DNA from: Clostridiaceae bacterium
Lineage (GTDB): Bacteria > Bacillota > Clostridia > Clostridiales > Clostridiaceae
Length of the DNA: 64,000 bases
Direction of reading: 5' to 3'
Assembly (NCBI GenBank): GCA_014380625.1
Contig: JACMJL010000217.1
Location: forward strand, 1 to 64,000
This document shows positions 54,582 to 63,948 of this stretch, in pieces (the stretch's first letter is position 1; every line of letters starts with the position of its first letter). Made by a program: the position numbers and the translations under genes. The notes under the pieces were generated by a model. The model had not been told where the DNA came from. It saw only the letters and a list, made by a program, of their open reading frames with translations, and searched no databases.

Positions 54582-55047
54582 CAGCAAGTTAACTAGGATT
54601 CATAACAAAAATTATAGAAGGATATTTTTATTTCTCCTCACAAGTATTTTGATACTATCTTTGATTTTGTATCAATTGTATATGGGTTACAAAAATATTA
54701 CATTGATAAAGGAACCATTTTCTATAGAATATATTTTATCTGGTGGTATAGCGGGATTCATGGACAAGGCTACCATAAAATCAACTGGTGAGTTTGTATA
54801 TATAATGGGCGATAAAATTATAGCAGAAGGGGTAATTGACAAAAGTGGTGTTAATACAATAAGAAAATATGCTATTCTAGACAATAATTTTAAGTATAAA
54901 AGAAGTGTTTCAGATGAGACAGTTGGTTATCCTGACATGCTCACAGAAGAACTTACAGTAAAATTAAAGGATACAGTTGGAACTTCGAAAGAGAGCAAAG
55001 AGATAATTAAATTAATAAATAAATATAAGGATAAGTTTAAAAAATAG
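54565..55047 (+). CDS. Membrane-anchored protein of unknown function
   Basis: 160 residues if ATG 54565 is used (ATG 54574 possible); no good binding site is seen and its start overlaps the broken S66 gene, so its true 5' region may be lost. One membrane segment near 22-45 (IFLFLLTSILILSLILYQLY), then an outer domain with EYILSGGIAGFMDKATIKST and a lysine-rich C-terminus. Not recognised. Confidence 0.45.
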   Translation: MLSMFNSKLTRIHNKNYRRIFLFLLTSILILSLILYQLYMGYKNITLIKEPFSIEYILSGGIAGFMDKATIKSTGEFVYIMGDKIIAEGVIDKSGVNTIRKYAILDNNFKYKRSVSDETVGYPDMLTEELTVKLKDTVGTSKESKEIIKLINKYKDKFKK

Positions 55048-55211
55048 GTATGGTGAAAGAAGGTGAATTTAGAAGGCAAGGTTTAATACATTCAAAATTA
55101 TGTGATAGAGTTGAATACAAAAACTCTGCATATAATTTCACATTTTAAATTATAAATATTGAAGATTAAGTTATTTAATATTAAATATTAAATATTATGT
55201 GGGGTGAAGAT

Positions 55212-55424
55212 ATGAATGAACAAATGTTATTTACCAATCGTTTAAGATTTAGAGAGTGGCTAATCAACAATCACATTAATTATAATGGAATATGGCTAAT
55301 TTTTGCTAAGTCGGAAATATTGAAAACTTTACAGCCAGATAAGGCACTACAGGAAGCTTTATGTTCAGTTGAATTGAAGGATAAATCATCTGCAAATTTT
55401 GAGAATGCAAGAAATGATAGATAG
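55212..55424 (+). pseudogene. Truncated YdeI/OmpD-associated family protein
   Basis: ATG 55212 follows GGGGTGAAG. The start MNEQMLFTNRLRFREWLINN, NYNGIWLIFAKSE and LQPDKALQEALC match the N-terminal 50 residues of YdeI-like proteins (about 190 residues in full). After ALC the expected FGWIDG block is replaced by unrelated sequence (SVELKDKSSANFENARNDR) and a stop. Likely a deletion relic. Confidence 0.6.
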
Positions 55425-55486
55425 AATTATCGCAACGGGAGATAAGTTTAAAATAATAAAGCAAAGAACATATAAGGAGGAATATT

Positions 55487-55831
55487 ATGCCATACATAAA
55501 TTCAACATTAACAGTAAAAGTAACAGATGAAAAGAAAGAAATTATAAAATCAAAGTTAGGTGAAATAATCACAGAAATACCAGGAAAAAGTGAAGAATGG
55601 CTTATGGTAGGTTTTAAAGATGATCATACTCTATTCTTTAGAGGTGAAAGAAAAGAAAAGGCGGCTTTTGTAGAGATTAAAATATTTGGAACAACAGATA
55701 AAAAATATAAAGAGGTAATAACTTCAAAAGTATCAATTTTAATTGAAGAAGAACTTAATATACCAAAAGATAGCATATACATAACTTTTGAAGAGGTAAA
55801 AGACTGGGGATGGAATGGTAGCATGTTTTAA
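55487..55831 (+). CDS. MIF/tautomerase-superfamily protein
   Basis: 114 residues. The initiator methionine precedes Pro-2 (MPYINSTLTVKV), which after processing is the catalytic base of this superfamily. PGKSEEWLMVGFKDDHTLFF, KAAFVEIKIFG and the C-terminal WGWNGSMF match phenylpyruvate tautomerase/MIF relatives. Cytoplasmic; natural substrate unknown. AAGGAGG lies ahead of the ATG. Confidence 0.85.
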   Translation: MPYINSTLTVKVTDEKKEIIKSKLGEIITEIPGKSEEWLMVGFKDDHTLFFRGERKEKAAFVEIKIFGTTDKKYKEVITSKVSILIEEELNIPKDSIYITFEEVKDWGWNGSMF

Positions 55832-55859
55832 CAACTTTAAGGCTTGGTAATATCTACTA

Positions 55860-55903
55860 CCATATTTTGTGCCATATAAGTCACCTTGTATGGCACAAAA
55901 TAG
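55860..55903. terminator. Bidirectional terminator between tautomerase and helicase genes
   Basis: ATTTTGTGCCATATA pairs with TGTATGGCACAAAAT around an eight-base loop. Confidence 0.8.
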
Positions 55904-55943
55904 ACCTGGTAGCTTTGACTTGTTTGTTGTTCTTACTATTAAT

Positions 55944-57050
55944 CTATAATAATTCTCTTCTAGGAATTTTTAAATTAATAGCTTTTTCTATTTCTTCCAA
56001 AGTTCTTTTATCTTTTGGGTCAACGAATAGGCAAGTGGAACCTTCATCACCAGCTCTTCCGGTTCTACCAATTCGATGAATGTAAGCTTCAGTATTTTCT
56101 GGTATATCATAATTATAGATATGACTGACACCACTTATATCTAATCCTCTAGCAGCAACGTCAGTAGCTATTAAATACTGAAAATCGGCTTTTCTAAAGG
56201 CTTTCATTATTCTTTCACGTTTTGATTGAACCAAATCACCATGTAATTTTTCACAATCATATCCACGTTTATAAAGTACTATTTCAAGCTCATCCGCTCT
56301 TCTTTTGGTTCTACAAAATATAATAGCCATAAATGGATTATCTTGATCTAAAACACTGCATAATGCGTTTTGCTTTCCTCTATCTGTTGTCTCTACTACG
56401 AATTGTTTAATATTATTAAGGGTAACTTCTTCTTTTTTAATAGCTACCTCAATAGGATTAGTCATATATCTATAGGCTAACTTCTTAACTTGAGAATCTA
56501 TAGTAGCGGAAAAACAAAGGGTCTGATGATTTTTGGAAGTTTGTTTTATAATATTTTCAACATCATTTTTAAAGCCCATTAATAACATTTGATCTGCTTC
56601 ATCCAATACTAAGGTTTTTAACTTACTTAAATCAATTGTCTTTCTCTCAAGATGGTCTAAAAGTCGCCCGGGAGTTGCAATGATTAAGTGAAGGTTACCC
56701 TTTAATTTTTTTAGTTGGGAGCCTATATCCTTACCCCCATAGGCTGCTAAAATATTTATTTCTTTCCCCTCTTTAAGCTTTAAAGCTTCTTCAGTTATTT
56801 GAATAGCAAGCTCTCTAGTGGGAGTGATGATTAGTACTTGGACAGTATTTATATCCGTGGATATATTTTCAAAAATGGGGAGCAAAAATGCTAGTGTTTT
56901 TCCAGTACCTGTTTGTGCTTCTGCTATAACATCCTTGCCTTCCTTAATTAAAATAATACTCTCCTCTTGAATTGGAGTGGGTTTTGTAATGCCTGAGTTA
57001 TTTAATATCTTTACAAAATATTCATTAATACCTAATTCTATAAAATTCAT
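55944..57050 (-). CDS. DEAD-box ATP-dependent RNA helicase
   Basis: 368 residues: the bare helicase core without a C-terminal RNA-binding tail. Q motif TKPTPIQEESI, Walker A AQTGTGKT (45-52), PTRELAIQI, VLDEADQMLLMGF, SATI, then ATDVAARGLDI and HRIGRTGRAG. Unwinds RNA in ribosome assembly, mRNA decay or cold adaptation; RhlE-like in layout. Monocistronic, minus strand. Confidence 0.93.
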   Translation of the reverse strand: MNFIELGINEYFVKILNNSGITKPTPIQEESIILIKEGKDVIAEAQTGTGKTLAFLLPIFENISTDINTVQVLIITPTRELAIQITEEALKLKEGKEINILAAYGGKDIGSQLKKLKGNLHLIIATPGRLLDHLERKTIDLSKLKTLVLDEADQMLLMGFKNDVENIIKQTSKNHQTLCFSATIDSQVKKLAYRYMTNPIEVAIKKEEVTLNNIKQFVVETTDRGKQNALCSVLDQDNPFMAIIFCRTKRRADELEIVLYKRGYDCEKLHGDLVQSKRERIMKAFRKADFQYLIATDVAARGLDISGVSHIYNYDIPENTEAYIHRIGRTGRAGDEGSTCLFVDPKDKRTLEEIEKAINLKIPRRELL

Positions 57051-57163
57051 TATTTCCTACCTTTCGTTACTAACAGAGATAATAATACCACAAAGTTGCT
57101 AAGGGGACTATCAATTTATTTTGAAATAGTATTGAATTAATAAAATCATTGGGAGGTCAAGTA

Positions 57164-58360
57164 ATGAATAATCAAAAAGAGGATTTGCATGTTATAGTAA
57201 TGTATATTTTAGCCTTTTGGGGCCTATTAATTATTGTTTTATCTAATCTTGACGCTTTATGGATGAACTTGTTAATTGCTTTGAGCTGGCTTTTTTTCTT
57301 TACTTTAAGAAATTTATATATATATAAAATAGATAAATATAGAATTTTGCCTTTCTTTACATATGCTATAGAAATTATTTTATTATGCTTTATCAGTATT
57401 TATGGCGCAGGAGATTCAACGAAGTTATTACTCTATATAACTATAGCAGATTGTTACATTGCATATGGTATTTTGTATGGTACCCTTTGTGCAGTGGTAG
57501 CCTTTGTTTTTTTCGTTTTCCAATTTTTTTTTAAGGTTCCCATAGATATAAAATACATATTGAGTGTAATTGGAAAAGAAGCTCCAGCTTTTATGCTGGT
57601 GGGGCTTATTTCATATTTAATGGGACAAGTATTGAAAAGCAAAACGCTTATTGTAAAATCAATGAGGGAAACTGAAATTAGAGAAGTTGAACTAAAGGTA
57701 GCCTACGATGAGCTTAGTAGAGCCTATGAAAACTTGGAGGAAATGTCAGCGTTAAAGGAGAGAAATCGAATATCAAGAGAAATTCATGATACCGTCGGAC
57801 ATACAATTACTACTGTTATTGTGGAAATGGAAGCAGGTAGAATGCTTGCGGCTAAAGACGCAAGACTTGCATTGGAGAAGTTTTCAATGGCTCATAGCCA
57901 GGCATTAAAAGCATTAGAGGAACTTCGCGGTTCAGTAAGATTACTGTCAAAAAGGAATGAAATTACAAATCTTAGTCATGCTGTTTTAGAAGCCGTTAAA
58001 GAAACAGAAAAACATGCGGATGTAAAAATAAAGAGTTTAGTAGAGGTACCTGAGGATATAGAACAGGAGGTATCAGCCTTAATCATCAGAATCCTAAAGG
58101 AGGGGTTATCAAATGGAATCAGGCATGGAGGTGCAACAGCATTTATATTAAAGCTTTTAAAAGAAAAAGATAATTTATTTTTCTTACTTCAGGATAACGG
58201 TAAAGGATGCATTTCTATTTTTCCCGGCTTTGGTCTTAATAATATGAAAAAGAGTATTTTTAAGTTAGATGGTCATATAGAATTTATCTCAGAACAGGGA
58301 GAGGGCTTTGAAATTAAAATTTTTATACCGCTAAGAAAGGTTGTGATGATATGCAAGTAA
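57164..58360 (+). CDS. Sensor histidine kinase, HisKA_3 family
   Basis: 398 residues from ATG 57164 after GGGAGGTC (TTG 57149 lies upstream of that site). About five N-terminal membrane helices, a coiled linker (REVELKVAYDELSRAYENLE), the phosphorylated histidine in ERNRISREIHDTVGHTITT, then ILKEGLSNGIRHGGATAFIL and DNGKGC in the ATPase domain. Ten-base overlap with the regulator gene. Same overall plan as the kinase at 38.9 kb but only distantly alike. Confidence 0.9.
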   Translation: MNNQKEDLHVIVMYILAFWGLLIIVLSNLDALWMNLLIALSWLFFFTLRNLYIYKIDKYRILPFFTYAIEIILLCFISIYGAGDSTKLLLYITIADCYIAYGILYGTLCAVVAFVFFVFQFFFKVPIDIKYILSVIGKEAPAFMLVGLISYLMGQVLKSKTLIVKSMRETEIREVELKVAYDELSRAYENLEEMSALKERNRISREIHDTVGHTITTVIVEMEAGRMLAAKDARLALEKFSMAHSQALKALEELRGSVRLLSKRNEITNLSHAVLEAVKETEKHADVKIKSLVEVPEDIEQEVSALIIRILKEGLSNGIRHGGATAFILKLLKEKDNLFFLLQDNGKGCISIFPGFGLNNMKKSIFKLDGHIEFISEQGEGFEIKIFIPLRKVVMICK

Positions 58361-58998
58361 TAAAAGTTTTGCTAGTTGATGATCAAATTATTTTACTAGA
58401 TGGTCTTAGGGCTATACTTGAAACCGATGAAAGGATTAAGGTTATTGGTGGATTAACAAATGGAGAGGAAGCCTTAGCTGCAATTAAGAGTGATATTCCA
58501 GATGTAGTGCTTATGGATATTCGTATGCCTGGAATGGATGGAGTTTTGTGCACTAAGAAGATAAAAGAAACATGGCCTCAAATTGCAGTTTTAATGCTTA
58601 CAACCTTTAATGATGAGGAATACATAGTAGACGCTTTAAAATATGGGGCATGTGGGTACCTTTTAAAGGATATTAAAGGTGAAAAACTTATACAGGCAGT
58701 AAAAGATGCACAGCAAGGAGATACTATACTTCCCTCTAAAATTGCAGCATTAATCGCAAATCATATCACTGTAAAACCTAAAAGTAATGAAGAAAAAATT
58801 AAGGCTGAGTTATCCTTGTCAGATAGAGAAGCAGAATTAGCAGTAATGCTTTCACAGGGCTTTACAAATAAGCAGATTGCTACAGCACTTTTTATATCAG
58901 AGGGTACTGTAAAGAATTATATTAGTTCAATTTATAGGAAACTAGGTGTAGAAGATAGAACTATGGTAGCAATTAAAATAAGTAAGATAATAAAGTGA
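58351..58998 (+). CDS. NarL/LuxR-family response regulator
   Basis: 215 residues. Receiver with D56 in VVLMDIRMPGMDGV and lysine in YLLKDIKG; LuxR HTH with LSDREAELAVMLSQGFTNKQ, and SEGTVKNYISSIYRKL. Start overlaps the kinase gene, giving coupled synthesis. The likely target is the ABC operon 150 bases downstream. Confidence 0.92.
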   Translation: MQVIKVLLVDDQIILLDGLRAILETDERIKVIGGLTNGEEALAAIKSDIPDVVLMDIRMPGMDGVLCTKKIKETWPQIAVLMLTTFNDEEYIVDALKYGACGYLLKDIKGEKLIQAVKDAQQGDTILPSKIAALIANHITVKPKSNEEKIKAELSLSDREAELAVMLSQGFTNKQIATALFISEGTVKNYISSIYRKLGVEDRTMVAIKISKIIK

Positions 58999-59026
58999 GC
59001 CAATTAATATTGGCCGCTTTTTTTAT
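58999..59026 (+). terminator. Short terminator after the response regulator
   Basis: CCAAT-TAAT-ATTGG followed by a T8 run separates the two-component pair from the ABC genes. Confidence 0.55.
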
Positions 59027-59028
59027 TA

Positions 59029-59056
59029 CTGAAGTCATATAGAGTTATTACTTCAG
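59029..59056. promoter_or_regulatory. Possible operator CTGAAGT-N14-ACTTCAG
   Basis: A perfect 7-bp inverted repeat with centres 21 bases apart (two helical turns), placed between the regulator and the ABC genes. A TATAAT is seen at about 59085. Fits a site for the upstream NarL-type regulator; not proven. Confidence 0.4.
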
Positions 59057-59144
59057 CTACTATTTTGAAATAAAAAGGATTGCTATAATACATGTAGAGT
59101 AATCTAAATTAGAAATAAAATTGATATTTAAGAGGTGAATTGTT

Positions 59145-60290
59145 TTGAGAAAACCTTTAGGACTATCTGAAATAAAACCACTGTCCTTTATAAAATATTT
59201 TCATAATAATGTAAAGAAATCTTTAGTTATAATGTTGGCATTAATTCTGAGTATATTCATGATTATAATTTTTCAAATGGTGATGTTCGCAGTAAACGAG
59301 CCTGCAAGAATTGCTGATGTAGAAGTATCTAATTATGCAACTAAAATTTTTGAAGGTAAGTCAGGAAAAATTGATGCGGGTGTTATTAAACAAATGCAAG
59401 AAAATGAGAAAGTTGAAAGGTTTATACCAACATCTGAACAAGATATGGATTACAATCATTTATTTGGGACCTGTAATATAAGTGTATTTTCAATCAGGGA
59501 GAGTGATATTAAATATGTTTTAGAAAAACTTGGTTTAAAGCTTAGAGAAGGGAGAATGCCTGTTGTTGGAAAAAATGAAATTCTTCTTGACTGGAGATTA
59601 GCAAATAATAAAAATAAGAAAATTGGGAATTTTATTGGAAAAGAAATTAACCTACAGGAAAAGTTAACCGGTAAATATAAAATTGTTGGGATATTAGAGG
59701 GGAAAAGTATTATAGGAGTCATTCCTACTTGGGAGAGCCAAGAGTTATCTATGAATAAGTTATTAGTTTTTCCAAAGGAGGGACAACTTGAGAAAATTAA
59801 TGAAGAATTTAGTAAAGTAACAGCAGAGAAAGCCTACTTCTGGACTAAAGAGAAGGCAGAGGATAATTATACTAAAAATGAGAAATCCTTAAAGGATATG
59901 TTCGGAATAATGTCTATAGCAGTTATATTAGTAATGTCCTTTGCTTCAGGAAATTCAAGTTATGCACAGTATTTTTCTCGTAGAAATGAGTTTGCATTAT
60001 TACAATCTATAGGATATACCAGAGGACAAATATTACTCAGGGCAGCTAAGGAAATCGCTTTGCTCAATCTTGTAGGTTTAGCGGCTGGTGTCACATTAGG
60101 ATTCGTTGCAGGGTTGATTTTAGATAGGACGTTCTTTATACCAAATGGTTACCCCTTTGTGTTAATGCAGTCAAATGGAATGATAGAAGCCCTTACCATA
60201 CCTCTATGTACAGCGTTGTTTGGTTTAATCCCCGCTGGCTGGTTACTTTCAACGATCGATCCTATGACGGTGGTAGAAAAGAGTGAATAA
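59145..60290 (+). CDS. FtsX/MacB-type ABC permease (first)
   Basis: 381 residues, TTG start with AGAGGTGA upstream. N-terminal helix near 28-50 (SLVIMLALILSIFMIIIF), a large outer domain, then three C-terminal helices, including FGIMSIAVILVMSFASGN and the FtsX-like ALLQSIGYTRGQILL loop. Works with the ATPase 22 bases downstream and the second permease. Export of a peptide or antibiotic, or stress sensing, is likely. Confidence 0.87.
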   Translation: MRKPLGLSEIKPLSFIKYFHNNVKKSLVIMLALILSIFMIIIFQMVMFAVNEPARIADVEVSNYATKIFEGKSGKIDAGVIKQMQENEKVERFIPTSEQDMDYNHLFGTCNISVFSIRESDIKYVLEKLGLKLREGRMPVVGKNEILLDWRLANNKNKKIGNFIGKEINLQEKLTGKYKIVGILEGKSIIGVIPTWESQELSMNKLLVFPKEGQLEKINEEFSKVTAEKAYFWTKEKAEDNYTKNEKSLKDMFGIMSIAVILVMSFASGNSSYAQYFSRRNEFALLQSIGYTRGQILLRAAKEIALLNLVGLAAGVTLGFVAGLILDRTFFIPNGYPFVLMQSNGMIEALTIPLCTALFGLIPAGWLLSTIDPMTVVEKSE

Positions 60291-60311
60291 GTTTCAAGGA
60301 GATGATATTTT

Positions 60312-61016
60312 ATGTTCAAATTTAAAAATGTAAATCTTGTTTACGACCTAGGTAAGGAAGATACAACCTATGCCCTTCGAAATATTAACTTTAGTCATGA
60401 AAATAAAGGACTGCTTGGGATAATTGGCCCCTCAGGAAGTGGGAAAAGTTCCCTGTTGTACCTTATGTCAGGGCTAAAAACTGCAACCTCTGGTGAAGTA
60501 TTTTATAAGGGGAGAGAACTAGGAAAGCTGACTTCTGATGAAAGGGCAAGATTAAGACATAAAGAATTTGGTTTTGTGTTTCAAAGAGGATATCTCCTTG
60601 AATATCTATCAGTTTTGGATAATGTACTAGTACCAGTAAATGTTGCTTCTGAGGAAGCTAGGAAAAAGGCATTAATACTGCTTGAAAGACTGGAAATTGA
60701 AAAGTTGGCTGCAAAAAAACCTTATCAGCTTTCAGGCGGACAAAGGCAAAGAGTTACTATAGCTAGAGCACTTATAAGTGATCCAGAGATTATTTTTGCA
60801 GACGAGCCTACCGCAGCATTAGATCATAAAACCGCCTTTCAGGTTATGAGTCTGTTTTCAGAAATTTCAAAGGATAAGCTAGTAGTAGTAGTGACTCATG
60901 ATAAGAGTATCTTAAATAAAAATTGTGAAGTTATAGGAATATGGGATGGAGAAATTGACACTTCCAAGACTCAGGATGAATTCAAATTTAATAAAGAGCT
61001 GGTGAAGTTAAGATGA
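60312..61016 (+). CDS. ABC transporter ATP-binding protein, MacB/LolD-like
   Basis: 234 residues. Walker A GIIGPSGSGKSSLLYLMSG, signature LSGGQRQRVTIARAL, Walker B IIFADEPTAALD and H-loop VVVTHDKS. Size and motifs match the ATPases that pair with FtsX-like permeases (MacB, LolD, BceA). CAAGGAGATG precedes the ATG. Its stop overlaps the next start (ATGA), so the second permease is coupled. Confidence 0.94.
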   Translation: MFKFKNVNLVYDLGKEDTTYALRNINFSHENKGLLGIIGPSGSGKSSLLYLMSGLKTATSGEVFYKGRELGKLTSDERARLRHKEFGFVFQRGYLLEYLSVLDNVLVPVNVASEEARKKALILLERLEIEKLAAKKPYQLSGGQRQRVTIARALISDPEIIFADEPTAALDHKTAFQVMSLFSEISKDKLVVVVTHDKSILNKNCEVIGIWDGEIDTSKTQDEFKFNKELVKLR

Positions 61017-62122
61017 AACCATTATCTATATTAAAATTTATTAGGGGAAGTGGAGGTAAGCTTTTTTCACTAGCTATAAGTGTCACTCTGGCTGTTACGT
61101 TGTTATACTTTCTCTCCATTATAATTAGTCATGTGGTAAATCAAAATGTTGAATTGAATGTAAATCCTCTATTAAATATGTCAGTAATAAGTGGAACAGA
61201 TGTGGAAGTTTCAAAAGAACATTTAGATAAGGATTTAGATAAGTTAAAAGGCAATAAAGATATTAAAGGTTGGTATATTACTAGTTTTAAGTATATAGAT
61301 TTAAAAACACATTCAAGTAGTAATAACATGTTTTTATTTCAACTGCCCATTAAAGATATAACAACTATGATGAAATGGCAGAAATTGAAGCTTACTGAAG
61401 GAAAAATACCTGAAAATCAGGGAGAGGTAGTGCTACACAAAAAGCTTGCGGCAAACTATTCATTAAGAATTAATGATCTAGTTAAAAAGAGTACAAATGG
61501 GTGGAATCTTAATAATGATATTAAGGTAGTGGGCATATTTGAAGGACCAGCTATAATGGGATTTGAATATGTTGAGGAGAATAGTTTAATGCTAGGAAAT
61601 ACTGATATTTCGGTTATAACCCTGGCAGCGGATAAAGATGTTACTGCTATGAATCGTTTTATTATAGAGAATTTTGGAAATAGATATGAAATTCGTACAA
61701 TAGATATGGTGAAAAAAATCATAAGTGAAAAAAACAAGAATATCAATTTCATTATTATTTTTATTGGAGTTATTGTAGTTATAGTTTTAAGTGTGCTATT
61801 AGGAAATATCTGCATGATACAATACACTCAGCGAAGTAAGGAATTTGAGTTATTATATGCTATTGGGTATACAAAAAAATACATTGCGATTAAAGTTTTT
61901 AAAGAAATAGGTATTTGTACACTTTTAGGTTATTTTGTAGGTCTACTTCTTGCAATGGTAATAGGGTGGCTTATGAATATTTTTCTCTTAGATGAAAATC
62001 TTTTGGGCATGTCCATCGTTAATGTAAATAATCTGCTTTGGATATTGCTTGTCCCTATACTTGTAACATTCTCAGGGATGATAACCCCAATGGAAATACT
62101 TAAGTTTAGGGATATAATGTAA
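61013..62122 (+). CDS. FtsX/MacB-type ABC permease (second)
   Basis: 369 residues, sharing ATGA with the ATPase gene. N-terminal helix (FSLAISVTLAVTLLYFLSIII), outer domain with the phrase LTEGKIPENQGEVVLHKKLA, and C-terminal helices including the YAIGYTKKYIAIKVFKEIG loop. Related to the first permease; the two should form a heterodimer. Confidence 0.88.
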   Translation: MKPLSILKFIRGSGGKLFSLAISVTLAVTLLYFLSIIISHVVNQNVELNVNPLLNMSVISGTDVEVSKEHLDKDLDKLKGNKDIKGWYITSFKYIDLKTHSSSNNMFLFQLPIKDITTMMKWQKLKLTEGKIPENQGEVVLHKKLAANYSLRINDLVKKSTNGWNLNNDIKVVGIFEGPAIMGFEYVEENSLMLGNTDISVITLAADKDVTAMNRFIIENFGNRYEIRTIDMVKKIISEKNKNINFIIIFIGVIVVIVLSVLLGNICMIQYTQRSKEFELLYAIGYTKKYIAIKVFKEIGICTLLGYFVGLLLAMVIGWLMNIFLLDENLLGMSIVNVNNLLWILLVPILVTFSGMITPMEILKFRDIM

Positions 62123-62152
62123 TTAAATGAGTTCATATAATCATTAGGAAAT

Positions 62153-62187
62153 AAAGGCTCTATAAGTAGATAACCTATAGAGCCTTT
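62153..62187. terminator. Bidirectional terminator between the ABC operon and tyrS
   Basis: AAAGGCTCTATA (62153-62164) and TATAGAGCCTTT (62176-62187), 12 perfect pairs. Confidence 0.85.
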
Positions 62188-62207
62188 TAATAATAATCCA
62201 AAATTTA

Positions 62208-63416
62208 TCACCTTTTTTCGAGTATTTTAATGAATGTTTTTTTACCAAGTTGTATAACCATTTCAGATTCCAGTTTTAATCCAATAATATTTAATTTCTT
62301 TTCATTGTTTATGGTAAGCCCTCCCTGAGTTGCTAATCTTCTTAATTCACTTTTGCTTTTAATCAAATTATTTTCAAGTAGTGTCCGAGCTAAGTCAAAG
62401 CTTGCACTTGATACCTGAAGAGTTTTCATATTCATAGGAATTTGCTTTTCTTGATACACTCTGATAAATCTTATTTCTGCTTTTAGTGCATCTTCTTTTC
62501 CGTGATATAGTGTAGTTATCTCTTTTGATAGATTCATTTTAATATCCCTTGGATTTTTATCACCATTTAATAGTTGAATTTTTATTGCATTAAGCTCAGA
62601 AGGGTGAAGGTCAGTTACTAATTCAAAATATTTAATTATCATAGAATCTGGTATACTCATAACTTTCTCATACATAACCTCAGCTGTATCATCAATTCCA
62701 ATATAATTTCCAAGGCTTTTGCTCATTTTTTCTTTTCCGTCAATACCCTCTAATAAGGGCATAAAAATGGTGACTTGAGCTTCTTGGTCATATTCCTTTT
62801 GCAGCATTCTTCCAGTTAATAAGTTAAATCTTTGATCAGTTCCTCCTAATTCTATGTCCGCTTTTATCTCTACTGAATCATAGGCCTGCATTAAAGGATA
62901 AAAAAATTCATGTATGAAAATGGGCAATTGACCTTGAAACCTGTTTTTAAAATCCTCTCTTTCCAGCATTCTAGCCACAGTCATTTTAGAAGTTAATTGA
63001 ATTACATCTAGTAAATCTAACTTTGCTAACCATTGGCTGTTAAACCTAACTTCGGTTTTTTCTTTATCTAGTATTCTAAAAATCTGTTCTTCATAGGTTG
63101 TGGCATTTTCTAATACCTGATCTCTTGTAATAGCTTTTCTGGTTTTGGACTTTCCTGTAGGGTCCCCAATCATTCCAGTAAAATCACCAATTATAATAAC
63201 TACCTTATGCCCTAAATCTTGAAGTTGTTTAATTTTTCTGAGTACTACGGCGTGACCTAGGTGAATGTCAGGCGCAGTAGGGTCTAATCCTAGTTTTACA
63301 GTTAGAGGACGGTGCTCATTATAAGATCTTTTAAGCTTCTCTCTCAGTTCTTCCACATCAATAATTTCTACAACTCCTTTCTGAATAATTTGGATCTGTT
63401 CTTCTACTGTTTTCAT
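62208..63416 (-). CDS. tyrS: Tyrosine--tRNA ligase
   Basis: 402 residues. Class I synthetase with the HIGH-type motif PDIHLGHAVVLRKI, VVIIGDFTGMIGDPTGKS, the KMSKS loop in GKEKMSKSLGNYIG, and an S4-like RNA-binding domain at the C-terminus (ENNLIKSKSELRRLATQGG). The HLGH.VVL and DPTGKS features suggest the TyrZ-like branch rather than TyrS proper. Regulated by the T-box upstream on the same strand. AAGGAGG precedes the ATG. Confidence 0.95.
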   Translation of the reverse strand: MKTVEEQIQIIQKGVVEIIDVEELREKLKRSYNEHRPLTVKLGLDPTAPDIHLGHAVVLRKIKQLQDLGHKVVIIIGDFTGMIGDPTGKSKTRKAITRDQVLENATTYEEQIFRILDKEKTEVRFNSQWLAKLDLLDVIQLTSKMTVARMLEREDFKNRFQGQLPIFIHEFFYPLMQAYDSVEIKADIELGGTDQRFNLLTGRMLQKEYDQEAQVTIFMPLLEGIDGKEKMSKSLGNYIGIDDTAEVMYEKVMSIPDSMIIKYFELVTDLHPSELNAIKIQLLNGDKNPRDIKMNLSKEITTLYHGKEDALKAEIRFIRVYQEKQIPMNMKTLQVSSASFDLARTLLENNLIKSKSELRRLATQGGLTINNEKKLNIIGLKLESEMVIQLGKKTFIKILEKR

Positions 63417-63439
63417 ACAAAATACCTCCTTAAAAATAA

Positions 63440-63735
63440 AAAAACCCCCGTCCTTAATTAAAAGGACGAGAGTGAATTTCCCGTGCTACCACCTTAGTTT
63501 ACTATTATCTCACGATAACAATCTTTTCAAGTTCGCCAATGTTTAATTGGGTATACTCTAGCACTATAACGGGTGCAAAAATCCGGCATCCACCTACTTG
63601 CATAACAGCTTTTATCTAGCAAATGCGTTCAGAGTGCAGCTCAGAGACGTATTCAGATTAAACAGCTTTGCCCCTCTCACCAACCGGGAACTCTCTTTTA
63701 AGCTTTATTAATCTTACTTTTTCTCATCAAAGCCT
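63440..63735 (-). promoter_or_regulatory. T-box leader of tyrS
   Basis: Read on the minus strand: stem I starts with GATGAGAAAAAGTAAG (about 63728), the specifier loop is CTGAATACGTCTC with TAC (Tyr) at 63651-63649 followed by G, the T-box core is AAGGTGGTAGCACGG near 63495-63481, and the terminator is CGTCCTT/AAGGACG with a T run at about 63440. The specifier agrees with the gene product. Confidence 0.95.
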
Positions 63736-63746
63736 TATAAATTTTT

Positions 63747-63775
63747 ATTATACAGCTTATTTAATGATATTTCAA
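63747..63775 (-). promoter_or_regulatory. Promoter of the tyrS T-box leader
   Basis: On the minus strand TTGAAA (63775-63770) and TATAAT (63752-63747), spacer 17. Confidence 0.65.
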
Positions 63776-63850
63776 TAGTTTTATTATTAATTGGAAACAT
63801 ATAGATATAAGGAAACCCTATATGTAAGAAAGTGAATCAAGCATATTAAA

Positions 63851-63880
63851 TTGGAAAAATAGAATAATATGGTATATAAT
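63851..63880 (+). promoter_or_regulatory. Possible promoter of the ABC ATPase gene at the window end
   Basis: TTGGAA (63851-63856) and TATAAT (63875-63880), spacer 18, 68 bases before the GTG start. Confidence 0.5.
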
Positions 63881-63948
63881 ATAAGTGTCTTGGTCTTTTA
63901 CTGAGGCAATTATTTTTATAATTAAATAACATATGAGGGGGGAGCAAA

